Positions 9,186 through 16,587 of a stretch of 45,759 nt of DNA are shown piece by piece; within the stretch, counting starts at the first letter, position 1; every line of letters starts with the position of its first letter. The notes below the pieces were generated by a model. It saw only the letters and a program-made list of their open reading frames with translations, searched no databases and was not told the origin of the DNA. Location of the stretch: positions 1 through 45,759 of the forward strand of contig JBGPHT010000055.1 in assembly GCA_041484525.1 (NCBI GenBank), read 5' to 3'. The translations under genes and the position numbers were made by a program. Source of the DNA: JBGPHT01 sp041484525. GTDB lineage: Bacteria; Acidobacteriota; Terriglobia; Bryobacterales; Bryobacteraceae.

Positions 9186-9395
9186 CTACCGGACGGGGTC
9201 GAAGCCGCCGTCATGAAACGGATGGCAGCGCGCCAGCCGGCGCAGCCCCATCCACAGTCCCTTCGCCGCGCCATACCGTTCGACGGCTTCGCGCATGTAA
9301 TCCGAACAGCTCGGATAAAACCGGCATGCCGAAGGCAGCAGCGGGGAGACACCAAACTTATATACGCGCAACGCGCCTACTACGATCCATCGCAC
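9186..9395 (-). CDS. yidD: YidD membrane protein insertion efficiency factor
   Basis: A 69-residue protein beginning at a GTG (VRWIVVGALRVYKFGVSP). It contains the family signature CRFYPSCSDYMREAVERYG and ends with the RCHPFHDGGFDPV motif. YidD is a small membrane-associated protein thought to help YidC-dependent insertion. The GTG at 9395 is chosen because it matches the family length and sits inside the last codons of rnpA, giving the overlapping rnpA-yidD arrangement seen widely. A longer same-frame open region upstream is rnpA read in another frame. Confidence 0.94.
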   Translation of the reverse strand: MRWIVVGALRVYKFGVSPLLPSACRFYPSCSDYMREAVERYGAAKGLWMGLRRLARCHPFHDGGFDPVR

Positions 9396-9724
9396 CGGAG
9401 AAACAGGCGCTCGACTTCCTTCAGCAACTCCGGCATGGGAGCAGCAAGCGCTTTCCGGCGAGGATTGATGACGATCGACCACTGTGGGTTCAGCCGTTCC
9501 AGGTGAAAGCGCACGGCCTCGCGGACGCGCCGCCGGATCCGGTTCCGCACCACGGCTTTCCCGATGGCGCGGGGAACCGTAAATCCGATTCGCGGCCCGC
9601 CGCCTTCCGGCTCGCGCACGCAAAAAGCCGCGAAGAGCGGCCCCGTAAACTTGGCGCCCTCATCGTAGACTCTTCGGAAATCCTTTGATCGCAGCAGACG
9701 GACACGTTTCGGAAAACCTGAAAT
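9380..9724 (-). CDS. rnpA: Ribonuclease P protein component, probable ATT start
   Basis: The RnpA protein binds the RNase P RNA and helps mature tRNA 5' ends. The frame shows RLLRSKDFRRVYDEG, the central FTGPLFAAFC strand and the signature KAVVRNRIRRRVREAVR, ending in LLKEVERLFL. The only in-frame ATG/GTG/TTG is a GTG at 9619, which would delete the conserved N-terminal KDFRRVY block and leave 79 residues. The full open frame begins right after the rpmH stop (TAG 9731-9733). An ATT at 9722-9724 gives 114 residues, the normal size, with AAAGG about nine bases upstream. I therefore propose a rare ATT start; CTG codons at LL are the alternative. The gene is real; the exact start is uncertain. 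Confidence 0.88.
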   Translation of the reverse strand: MSGFPKRVRLLRSKDFRRVYDEGAKFTGPLFAAFCVREPEGGGPRIGFTVPRAIGKAVVRNRIRRRVREAVRFHLERLNPQWSIVINPRRKALAAPMPELLKEVERLFLRCDGS

Positions 9725-9730
9725 GGAGGA

Positions 9731-9880
9731 CTACCTTTCGGAGCTGACCGTGAGTTTTTTCCGCCCGCGGGCCCGCCGGCGCGACAAAACCGCGCGTCCG
9801 TCCTGAGTCTTCATACGGGTGCGAAAGCCATGCGTCTTCGCGCGATGGCGGTTATTCGGTTGAAAAGTACGTTTCGGCAT
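9731..9880 (-). CDS. rpmH: Large ribosomal subunit protein bL34
   Basis: A 49-residue bL34, the small basic protein of the 50S subunit. It begins MPKRTFQPNNRHRAKTHGF, includes RTRMKTQDGRAVLSRRRARG and ends KKLTVSSER. The L34 signature (P-N-N/P-x-x-R-x-x-K-x-H-G-F-R-x-R) is clear, and length is normal. It is the first gene of the rpmH-rnpA-yidD-yidC run. dnaA, often divergent from rpmH, is not adjacent here. No strong Shine-Dalgarno is seen directly before the ATG. Confidence 0.97.
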   Translation of the reverse strand: MPKRTFQPNNRHRAKTHGFRTRMKTQDGRAVLSRRRARGRKKLTVSSER

Positions 9881-9896
9881 TTTAGTTCAAGTATTT

Positions 9897-9924
9897 AGTA
9901 TAGCAGGCGGGAAGGAGGCAGGAA
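9897..9924 (-). promoter_or_regulatory. Candidate sigma-70-like promoter of rpmH
   Basis: On the minus strand TATACT (9902-9897) lies 16 bp downstream of TTCCTG (9924-9919) and 16 bp before the rpmH ATG. The -10 matches five of six consensus bases; the -35 is weak. The position would give a very short leader. Not experimentally supported. Confidence 0.4.
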
Positions 9925-9958
9925 GCAGGCAGAAATAGGCCGCACGGCAACCGGAAAC

Positions 9959-9976
9959 TCCCGGAGAAATCCGGGA
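9959..9976. other. Small GC-rich hairpin in the spacer upstream of rpmH
   Basis: TCCCGG and CCGGGA are separated by AGAAAT, giving a 6-bp stem with a 6-base loop. It lies between the 28-codon ORF (stop at 10021) and rpmH. There is no following T-run on either strand, so it is at best a weak or factor-assisted terminator. Confidence 0.3.
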
Positions 9977-10020
9977 TTCCCTGGGGAAGCAGGCTGTGTC
10001 AGTTTTACCCGGAGTGTGTG

Positions 10021-10107
10021 TTACCGACCCACGGCCGGAGGCGTCTGCACGATCGAAAGCAGCAGGCAGAACACTACCAGAATTGCGAGACCCGATGCGA
10101 CCATCAT
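10021..10107 (-). CDS. Putative 28-residue membrane protein
   Basis: A short ORF beginning ATGATG, with a strong Shine-Dalgarno (GAGGTGA) ending about eight bases upstream. The product has one clear hydrophobic segment (LAILVVFCLLLSIV) followed by QTPPAVGR, so it would be a single-span membrane peptide. It lies 78 bp downstream of the Asp-box protein gene and 140 bp upstream of rpmH, on the same strand. I recognise no family. The support is the combination of a well-placed ribosome-binding site and a perfect transmembrane pattern; translation has not been shown. It could also be a leader peptide. Confidence 0.5.
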   Translation of the reverse strand: MMVASGLAILVVFCLLLSIVQTPPAVGR

Positions 10108-10185
10108 TGTTGGCTCACCTCTATTCAGGTAGTGAGCAATCCTGATGCCACGTTTCACACTTCGGGTGGGCGATGGGAATGGCGG

Positions 10186-11001
10186 CTACTTCGGGTCCTC
10201 GGGAGGCGGCTTGCACGCCGCGAGTTTCACCGCAAACGCGGCGGACGTGGTCCACCGCTCTCCCTGCCGGTGCTCGATTTGGAACGACTGCGTGGGACCG
10301 TCCGGGCGCACCCGCCAGTCGGAAACGGGCGGCGGGCGCTTCAGCTTGATCGGCTTGGTGTTCTCTTCCTTGATGAGCCAACTGTCGCCGCCGTCGGGCG
10401 ATTCGTACAGCTCATAGCGGCCGCCTTCGCTGCCCGGCCCGCGGTCGATCGTCAGGCTGCCGCTAGTCTTGGCGGTGAAATAGAGTTGCTGGATCGTGCC
10501 GTAGTGGGTCTCGCTGAAAAGCGGGCGCTGCCGCCAGGTCTTGCCCCCATCCGTCGTCAGAAAAAGAAATGGATCCTGCGGCAGGGGCGCCAGCATCTGA
10601 CCGCCGGCCCATCCGGTTTCCGGATCGGCGAATTGAATGTGGTCGAGCCCCGCGCCGCGCACCCGCTCCACCGCTTCGCGCCATGTCAGACCGCCGTCGT
10701 CGCTCCCGAGCAGCACCGAGTAGAGCGTCACCGATGTGGCGTGGATATTGCCCGTGACGAACAGTTTCGTCCCCACCCCCTCGGCCGCCGTCAGTTCCAG
10801 GAACATGGCGCAGGGCTCTTCATCCGAGCAGGTCATGCCGGCCCACCGTATGTCGTCTTCGGTGCACCGGAACGGCAGCACGATCGGCTTCCCGTGGTAT
10901 TCGAGGACGGGCGGAGGCTCAGGCGCGGGCGCCGGATTGGCGGGCGGCGTGTCCTGTGCGCTGGCCGCGAGCGCGGCCAGAAATAGCAGCGCGAACCTCA
11001 T
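10186..11001 (-). CDS. Secreted Asp-box (BNR/Ycf48-like) repeat protein
   Basis: A 271-residue exported protein. The start is set at MRFALLFLAALAASAQDTPP (11001), a textbook signal peptide; the open frame continues to 11109 but that part reads through a repeat block. After a Pro/Ala-rich linker, the mature part contains repeated Asp-box motifs (DDGGLTWREA, TTDGGKTWRQR, SPDGGDSW), which mark blades of a beta-propeller as in Ycf48-like and sialidase-type proteins. The mid region FADPETGWAGGQ also fits Ycf48-like blades. The likely role is structural or binding in the periplasm; no catalytic residues of a sialidase are evident. Divergent from metY, with the intervening 200 bp full of short repeats. 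Confidence 0.78.
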   Translation of the reverse strand: MRFALLFLAALAASAQDTPPANPAPAPEPPPVLEYHGKPIVLPFRCTEDDIRWAGMTCSDEEPCAMFLELTAAEGVGTKLFVTGNIHATSVTLYSVLLGSDDGGLTWREAVERVRGAGLDHIQFADPETGWAGGQMLAPLPQDPFLFLTTDGGKTWRQRPLFSETHYGTIQQLYFTAKTSGSLTIDRGPGSEGGRYELYESPDGGDSWLIKEENTKPIKLKRPPPVSDWRVRPDGPTQSFQIEHRQGERWTTSAAFAVKLAACKPPPEDPK

Positions 11002-11053
11002 GTCTGCCGAGAATTGTAGCCCATTCGACAACGCCTGGGGACGGCCCGGCCGA

Positions 11054-11164
11054 GCCGAAGCAGCGACGGCCGGGGCCGGGCCGAAGCAGCGGCAGCCGAC
11101 CGGGCCCAAGCAGCGGCAGCCGACCGGGCCGAAGCAGCGGCAGCCGACCGAGCCGAAGCAGTCA
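11054..11164. repeat. 24-bp tandem repeat block (minisatellite)
   Basis: Three near-identical 24-bp units occupy 11081-11104, 11105-11128 and 11129-11152, each containing AAGCAGCGGCAGCCGACC. Degenerate partial units lie on both sides. Units differ by one base each. The block lies in the intergenic space between the Asp-box protein and metY. The period is divisible by three, but no gene seems to use it. Confidence 0.9.
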
Positions 11165-11167
11165 CGG

Positions 11168-11201
11168 CTCGTCTGTTACTTTGACTCGTCTGATACTTTG
11201 A
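11168..11201 (+). repeat. Two 17-bp direct repeats just before metY
   Basis: CTCGTCTGTTACTTTGA (11168-11184) is followed immediately by CTCGTCTGATACTTTGA (11185-11201), with one mismatch. The second copy ends four bases before the metY ATG at 11206, so the pair occupies the expected ribosome-binding or leader region. No clear Shine-Dalgarno is visible there. Confidence 0.85.
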
Positions 11202-11205
11202 ATAG

Positions 11206-12498
11206 ATGGCCTCGACCCCCGACCGCGCGTTCGGCTTCTCCACACGCGCGCTGCATGCCGGACAGCGTCCGGACAGCGATACCGGCGCGCGCGCCGTCCC
11301 CATTTACCAGACCACTTCCTACGTGTTCGACGACACCGCCCACGCCGCCGCGCTCTTCAACCTGCAGCGCTTCGGAAATATTTACACGCGTATCATGAAC
11401 CCCACCACCGCCGCCTTCGAGGAGCGCATGGCGTCGCTCGAGCGCGGCGTGGGCGCGCTCGCTGTAGGCAGCGGACAGGCCGCGCAGTTCATCGCACTTG
11501 CCAGCCTGCTCGAATCGGGCGATGAGATCGTCGCCGCCAAAACGCTCTACGGCGGCACCTACACGCAGTTCGACGTAAGCTTCCGCCGTCTGGGGATTCA
11601 GACCACCTTCGTCGATCCCGACGACCCCGAAAACTTTCGCCGCGCCATCACGCCCCAGACGCGACTGCTCTACGCCGAGACCATCGGCAACCCGCGCATG
11701 AACGTGCTCGATATCGCCACCGTGGCCGCCGTGGCGCATGAAAACAATCTGCCGCTGGTCATCGACAACACTTTCGCTTCGCCCTACCTCTGCCGCCCCA
11801 TCGAACACGGCGCCGATATCGTGGTGCACTCCGCCACCAAATTCATCGGAGGCCACGGCACGTCGATCGGCGGCGTGATCGTGGATAGCGGCCGCTTTCC
11901 CTGGGACCGCGGCCGCTTTCCGCAGCTCCTGGAGCCCAGCAAGGGCTACCACGGCATCCGCTTCTACGAAACCTTCGGCGACTTCGCCTACATCATGAAA
12001 GCGCGCGTCGAGGGCCTGCGCGATTTCGGCCCCGCGCTCAGCCCGTTCAACTCGTTTCTCTTCCTGCAGGGCCTCGAAACCCTGAAGCTGCGCATGCAGT
12101 GCCATTCCTCGAATGCGCTCGCTGTGGCGGAGTTTCTCGGGAAGCACGATCGCGTCGCGTGGGTCAACTATCCCGGCCTGCCGTCGGGCAGCTATCGAGC
12201 GCTGGCCGAACGCTACCTGCCGCTCGGCGCGGGCGGAATCCTCACTTTCGGAATCCACGGAGGCCTCGATGCCGGCCGCCGATTTATCGAGTCGCTCCAG
12301 GTTTTCTCGCACCTGGCCAACGTCGGCGATGCCAAGAGCCTGGTGATTCACCCCGCCTCGACCACGCACCAACAATTGACGACCGAGGAAAAACTCGCCG
12401 GCGGCATCAGCGACGATCTGATCCGCCTCTCCGTCGGCCTGGAGGAGATTGACGACATTCTATGGGACCTGGATCAAGCCTTGAGGGCCAGCGCATGA
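11206..12498 (+). CDS. metY: O-acetylhomoserine sulfhydrylase / Cys-Met PLP enzyme
   Basis: A 430-residue PLP-dependent enzyme of the Cys/Met metabolism family. It most likely makes homocysteine from O-acetylhomoserine and sulfide in the cytoplasm. Family marks: FSTRALHAGQRPD at the N-terminus, YTRIMNPTTAAFEERMASLE, the cofactor-contacting DNTFASPYLCRPIEHGAD, and the Schiff-base lysine K212 in HSATKFIGGHG. The two insertions typical of the MetY type, compared with MetB/MetC, are present (FPQLLEPSKGYHG, RFYETFGDFAY), and MetY length (about 430) fits better than MetB (about 390). The stop overlaps the start of the CoA-binding gene (ATGA), indicating an operon. No recognisable SAM riboswitch lies upstream. 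Confidence 0.93.
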   Translation: MASTPDRAFGFSTRALHAGQRPDSDTGARAVPIYQTTSYVFDDTAHAAALFNLQRFGNIYTRIMNPTTAAFEERMASLERGVGALAVGSGQAAQFIALASLLESGDEIVAAKTLYGGTYTQFDVSFRRLGIQTTFVDPDDPENFRRAITPQTRLLYAETIGNPRMNVLDIATVAAVAHENNLPLVIDNTFASPYLCRPIEHGADIVVHSATKFIGGHGTSIGGVIVDSGRFPWDRGRFPQLLEPSKGYHGIRFYETFGDFAYIMKARVEGLRDFGPALSPFNSFLFLQGLETLKLRMQCHSSNALAVAEFLGKHDRVAWVNYPGLPSGSYRALAERYLPLGAGGILTFGIHGGLDAGRRFIESLQVFSHLANVGDAKSLVIHPASTTHQQLTTEEKLAGGISDDLIRLSVGLEEIDDILWDLDQALRASA

Positions 12499-13043
12499 AC
12501 CACTGCGCCATCAGTTTCGCCGACGGCGTCGGCGGCAACTCTTCCGTCAACCGCGGCGCCTTCGCCACCTCGGCCTACGACCGCCTGCGCATCCTCGAGC
12601 GCTACCGCCGCATCGCCATGGTCGGGCTCTCGTCGAATCCTTTCCGACCCAGCCATTTCGCCGCCATCTATCTCATCTCGGAAGGTTACGACGTCATCCC
12701 CGTGAATCCGCGCGAGACCGAAGTGCTGGGCCGCCGGAGCTATCCCGACCTGGCCGCGATCCCCGGTCCCGTCGAAGTGGTCGATATTTTTCGCGAGTCC
12801 GCCGCCGTTCCGCCGATCGTGGAACAGGCCGTCGCCGTCGGCGCCAAAGTGATCTGGATGCAATTGGGCGTAATCCACGACGCCGCCGCTCTGCGCGCCC
12901 GCGAGGCCGGCCTCGAAGTAGTGATGGACCGCTGTATGAAAATCGAGCACGCGCGTTTTTTCGGTGGCTTGAACACCATCGGCATGAATACCGCCGTGAT
13001 CAGTTCGCGCCGGCGCAAGCCTACTCGGAGCGCAGAATCCTGA
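12495..13043 (+). CDS. CoA-binding domain protein
   Basis: A 182-residue protein with a CoA-binding Rossmann fold. The core is RIAMVGLSSNPFRPSHFAA, YDVIPVNPRETEVLG, VEVVDIFRESAAVPPIVEQA, KVIWMQLGV and EVVMDRCMKIEH. This matches the single-domain succinyl-CoA-synthetase-alpha-like family (YccU type), which binds CoA but has no well-established reaction. The start is placed at MNHCAISFAD (12495), whose ATG overlaps the metY stop; the extra N-terminal 35 residues are unusual for the family. Its last 23 bases overlap the convergent ADOP gene. Coupling to metY suggests a sulfur- or CoA-related role, but this is inference. Confidence 0.87.
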   Translation: MNHCAISFADGVGGNSSVNRGAFATSAYDRLRILERYRRIAMVGLSSNPFRPSHFAAIYLISEGYDVIPVNPRETEVLGRRSYPDLAAIPGPVEVVDIFRESAAVPPIVEQAVAVGAKVIWMQLGVIHDAAALRAREAGLEVVMDRCMKIEHARFFGGLNTIGMNTAVISSRRRKPTRSAES

Positions 13044-15690
13044 CCGGATCGATGCGCACCGCGCGGATCACCGCCGGCAGTGCGGCGAGTAGCGCCGCCA
13101 CGAGAATCGTCAATGACGGAAGTCCGAGCATCGCCAGGTCCGTAGGCCTCACCTGGTAGAGCAGCGACTCGATGTAGCGCGCCGATGCCATGCCGAGCGC
13201 GAGGCCGCCCACCCCTCCCACGAGCACCATGGCGAAGACGTCCACTGTCACGCGCCGCGCGATATCGCCGGCCTGCGCACCGATCGCCATGCGAATGCCG
13301 ATTTCACGGCGCCGCTGCAGAACGGAATAATCGAGCACGCCATACAGGCCGAGACCCGCGAGCAACAGCGCGACACCAGCGAAGAACAGCGCGAGCATCG
13401 CCAGCAGCCGCTCGCGCACAGTGGCCGCCTGGTTCAACTCCGTTTGCGTGTGGATGTTGCTGACCCTGAATTCGGAGCGTGCTCGCGGCACTTCCCGGCG
13501 CAGGGTGGAGGCCAGCGCCAGCGGGTTGGCGCTGGACGTGCGAACGACGAACGTGCCTCGACCGATCGGTTGAAACGCACCCTTCGGGTCAATCGACTGA
13601 AACGGAATGTAGGCAGTCGGCCGGATAGGCCAGCGCATCTGGTCTCTGGAGCGCGCATCGCGGACAAAGCCCACGATCTCGAAGCGGGCGCTTCCACCTG
13701 CCGGCTCCACTCTCTCGAAGGACTTCCCGATAGGGTTCTCACCGTCAAAATACTGTTTCGCGAAAGCCTGGTTCACGATCGCAACGGTAGGATTGGTGTC
13801 GGCCGCACGAAAATCTCTGCCGCCGATGAAGGGGATTCTCATGACGTCTGCCCAACCATGGGAGATGCTCACGAAATCGGAAAATACGTCGGTCGGAGGC
13901 TCGCCGTGGATTGAGATGTTGCCGACCGCGCTCTCCCCGCTCATCAGGGGCCATCCGACCAGCGCGACCCTTTCGACGCCGGGGACAGTGCGCAAGTGCT
14001 CCGCTACCTGGTCCCAGAAGGCCGGCGGCTGCGAACGAGCCGTAACCGTTTCCAGATTGAGAATTCGCTCCGCGGAAAAGCCGGTGGGCTGATTCGCCAG
14101 CCGGTCGAATGTGGACACGAACATGCCGGCGGCGAAATGCACCACAAAGCAAAAGGCGACCTGTATGGCGATCAGCGCATGCATCAGGCGATGCCGCGAA
14201 TGCGGATCTTCGCCGCCCCGAAGCGCATGGGCCGGCTTGACTCGCGAAGCACTCAGCGCCGGCGCCAGGCCGAAGAGGAACGTCACGGCGGAAGCCAGCG
14301 CCAGGCCGAATCCCAGCACGCGCCAGTCTGCCGGCAGAACTAAACGCGCCGGGTACGCCGGCGGATTGATCATACGTACGACGAACGGTGCGGCCCACCA
14401 TGCAAATAACGCGCCGATGGCGGCCGCCAGGAACGCAAGCCACGCGCTTTCGACCAGAACCAGTTGCACCAGGCGCCAAGGTCCGGCGCCGATCGAAACG
14501 CGGAGCGCCATCTCACGCGCCCTCGCCGCAGCGCTCGCCGTCATCAGGTTGGCGATGTTGGCGGTGGCAATCAGTAGCACCAGTGCCACCAACAGAGCCA
14601 GAGCCGCGAGCGACTGGCGGTACTCGCGCTGCATGTTCGAGCGGCCTGCGGCGGCGGGTTCGAGTAACAGCTTCTCCTGGAAGAATCGTTCACGATCCCG
14701 TTTGGACTGGGCCGGGAAACCCTTCACCCTCTCCTCCTGGATGGCGCGAAACTCTGCGCGCAACCTCTCTCGAACCGGTGCGGCGGCAACAGCTGGCTTC
14801 AGTTGGACCAGAGTTCGGAGCCAGAAGTTGTTCAGACTGGCGAGGGTGCGCGGATTCTTCATCGCCATGGGCACGAAGACGTCGGTCACCCATCCGGTTT
14901 CGGTGCCGGTGAAGGGTTCGGCGGCTACCCCGACGATCTGGAAAAGATCGTTGCCCATCCTGAACGTGCGCCCGATGGCTTTCGGATCCCGTCCGAAGCG
15001 GCGAGTCCAATAGTCGTCAGAGAGCACCGCGTAGGGATGCGCGCCCGCCTGGAGATCGTCGCTTTCGGTGAGCAGCCGCCCTACCGTCGGCCGGAGCCCA
15101 AAGGAGCCGAACATCCAACCGGAGACGTACTGCAGGTAGGCCTTCTCCATGTCCTGGTCGGCGCCATAGGTCAGATCGGTAGACCCGCTATACATAGAGA
15201 CCGCGATCAATTCGGCTTGCTCCTTCACCGCGGCGCGCATCTTGCGGAACATGGGATACGAGCAACTGTCGTATGTCCGGGTTTTGCCGTCCGCCGCCGA
15301 CGGCCCTTCAAAAGCGACCGTGTGCAGACGTTCAGGGTTGGCCACCGGCAAGGGCCGCAGCAGCAGGGCGTCGATCAGCCGGAATGCCGATGTGCATGCC
15401 CCGATCGCGAGGGCCAGCGACAGGATCGCCGCGGCCGAAGTGATCTTGCTCTTCTTGAGCCGCCGCCAGCCGAAGACGGCGTCGGCGCGGAGCGAATCGA
15501 GCCACGCGATGAGTCGGATGTCGCGGCTCTCCTCGCGCTGCCGTAGCGCGAAGCCGAACGCTCTCCGGGCTTCGGAGCGATCGCGGCCCTGCTCGATCGC
15601 CTCTTCGATATGCGACTCGATCTCTTCGTCGATCTCGCGGCTCAAACGATCGCCGCCAACTACATTCACAATGCGCGACCACAACGACAT
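13021..15690 (-). CDS. ADOP-family FtsX-like permease
   Basis: An 889-residue inner-membrane protein of the acidobacterial duplicated orphan permease type. The N-terminal cytoplasmic segment has the ADOP signature (REIDEEIESHIEEAIEQG, RRAFGFALRQREESRDI). A TM helix follows (ITSAAAILSLALAIGACTSAF), then a MacB-like periplasmic domain, an FtsX domain with three helices, a second periplasmic domain and a second FtsX domain ending in RIDPVRILRSE. Such permeases resemble MacB/LolC-type transporters but lack their own ATPase; the substrate is unknown. The ATG lies one base after the stop of the PadR gene, so the two are surely cotranscribed, and PadR presumably controls it. Confidence 0.93.
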   Translation of the reverse strand: MSLWSRIVNVVGGDRLSREIDEEIESHIEEAIEQGRDRSEARRAFGFALRQREESRDIRLIAWLDSLRADAVFGWRRLKKSKITSAAAILSLALAIGACTSAFRLIDALLLRPLPVANPERLHTVAFEGPSAADGKTRTYDSCSYPMFRKMRAAVKEQAELIAVSMYSGSTDLTYGADQDMEKAYLQYVSGWMFGSFGLRPTVGRLLTESDDLQAGAHPYAVLSDDYWTRRFGRDPKAIGRTFRMGNDLFQIVGVAAEPFTGTETGWVTDVFVPMAMKNPRTLASLNNFWLRTLVQLKPAVAAAPVRERLRAEFRAIQEERVKGFPAQSKRDRERFFQEKLLLEPAAAGRSNMQREYRQSLAALALLVALVLLIATANIANLMTASAAARAREMALRVSIGAGPWRLVQLVLVESAWLAFLAAAIGALFAWWAAPFVVRMINPPAYPARLVLPADWRVLGFGLALASAVTFLFGLAPALSASRVKPAHALRGGEDPHSRHRLMHALIAIQVAFCFVVHFAAGMFVSTFDRLANQPTGFSAERILNLETVTARSQPPAFWDQVAEHLRTVPGVERVALVGWPLMSGESAVGNISIHGEPPTDVFSDFVSISHGWADVMRIPFIGGRDFRAADTNPTVAIVNQAFAKQYFDGENPIGKSFERVEPAGGSARFEIVGFVRDARSRDQMRWPIRPTAYIPFQSIDPKGAFQPIGRGTFVVRTSSANPLALASTLRREVPRARSEFRVSNIHTQTELNQAATVRERLLAMLALFFAGVALLLAGLGLYGVLDYSVLQRRREIGIRMAIGAQAGDIARRVTVDVFAMVLVGGVGGLALGMASARYIESLLYQVRPTDLAMLGLPSLTILVAALLAALPAVIRAVRIDPVRILRSE

Positions 15691-15691
15691 G

Positions 15692-16021
15692 TCAGACCGT
15701 CCTTAGAACGCGATTTACAGCCGAAGTCACCGCCTGCCAGCGCGACTCTTCGGCGGCAAGCTGCTTCCTGCCCGCCGCGGTCAGTCCATACAGGCGCGCC
15801 CGCCGCCCGGTCTCCTTCGTGACCCATTTCGCTTGAATCCAGCCGGCTTCCTCCATCCGGTGCAGCGCCGGATAGAGCGAACCTTCCTCCGCGCGGAGTA
15901 CGTCGCCCGACGTGTCCTTGATGGCGGACATGATGCCGTAGCCGTGCAGGCGCGGCCGGCGCGAGAGGATCTTCAAAACCAGCAGATCGAGCGAGCCTTG
16001 GAGAGAGTCGGGTTTAGGCAT
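15692..16021 (-). CDS. PadR-family transcriptional regulator
   Basis: A 109-residue winged-helix regulator. It begins MPKPDSLQGSLDLLVLKILS, continues with HGYGIMSAI and the recognition region VLRAEEGSLYPALHRMEEAGWIQAKW, and ends with a short C-terminal helix (LAAEESRWQAVTSAVNRVLRTV) used for dimerisation. This is the short PadR type always found next to ADOP permeases. The start at 16021 is chosen by family length; the frame stays open to 16162, but that part covers the promoter. It probably represses its own operon with the permease; the effector is unknown. Confidence 0.93.
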   Translation of the reverse strand: MPKPDSLQGSLDLLVLKILSRRPRLHGYGIMSAIKDTSGDVLRAEEGSLYPALHRMEEAGWIQAKWVTKETGRRARLYGLTAAGRKQLAAEESRWQAVTSAVNRVLRTV

Positions 16022-16023
16022 AG

Positions 16024-16063
16024 TCAGACCGCTTAGTATATAGACGTCTGAGTAGCTTGTCAC
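16024..16063 (-). promoter_or_regulatory. padR-ADOP promoter with inverted-repeat operator candidate
   Basis: On the minus strand GTGACA (16063-16058) and TATACT (16040-16035) are separated by exactly 17 bp, each matching five of six sigma-70 consensus bases, 14 bp ahead of the padR ATG. A perfect 6-bp inverted repeat, TCAGAC-N16-GTCTGA (16024-16029 and 16046-16051), brackets the -10, and the upstream arm sits inside the AGACGTCT palindrome. This is where an autorepressor would bind. The promoter is well supported by sequence; PadR binding is inference. Confidence 0.65.
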
Positions 16064-16449
16064 GTTAGGTGGAACTTCAGGGATATTTGCCGGTTGAAGG
16101 ATGCCAGAATAGATGAAAAGGCCGGCGTTGATTCTAAAGCTGGAACCCTTGGTCAATGTCACCGTTTGTGAAAAGCTTCGCCAGAGCTGCGAATTGCGGC
16201 CCTCCGGTAGTCTGGTTTTTCCGGACCGACACCATCAACTCGGGATAGCGCGACGCAGTCGGGAAGTCGCGTGGCGGGCCTATTACGCAGACCGAGGTAA
16301 GGGAGCATGCGGTTCCTCGCCAGCCGAAACGGCGCTCGATCCGCGAGCCTATCAGCCCCAGGGGTGCATAGGAGACAGCACAGGAACGTTAGAAGCGGCG
16401 CGCCAGGCGCGTGCAGGAACGGGCGCCACCACCCGCCTTGCGCCTCTGC
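16064..16449. other. Gene-poor stretch between padR and the kinase-tail remnant
   Basis: Only short overlapping frames on both strands and no Shine-Dalgarno-linked start. One minus-strand frame has a short hydrophobic run (LLTFLCCLLC), possibly more of the degraded membrane domain described next. I see no RNA gene or recognisable repeat. Confidence 0.5.
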
Positions 16450-16575
16450 GGTCGCGAGCAGAAAACGGCTGTGCTCAAGCCCCCGGCGAGAGCGGCCTTC
16501 ATTCGCCACGCCGTAGCGCGGGTGAAATACGTCGCCGCACCCAGTGCCGCCCGGTAAAACGAAAAACGCAAAAAA
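16450..16575 (-). pseudogene. Remnant of a kinase-type membrane tail
   Basis: On the minus strand the frame reads YRAALGAATYFTRATAWR and then KAALAGGLS. It closely resembles GLGAAVYFTRATLRR and GALAAGLA in the membrane tail of the Ser/Thr kinase encoded 2 kb away on the same strand. No start or kinase domain is attached, and the frame is closed on both sides. It lies just after the DUF418 stop. I read it as a leftover of a paralogous kinase tail; short length limits certainty. Confidence 0.5.
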
Positions 16576-16587
16576 CCAGCCGTTGCC

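Noticed and set aside
11054..11164. Possible CRISPR array
   Set aside because: Units abut without spacers; it is a simple tandem repeat.
11002..11205. SAM riboswitch before metY
   Set aside because: The spacer is mostly tandem repeats and shows no SAM-type helices or conserved core that I can recognise.
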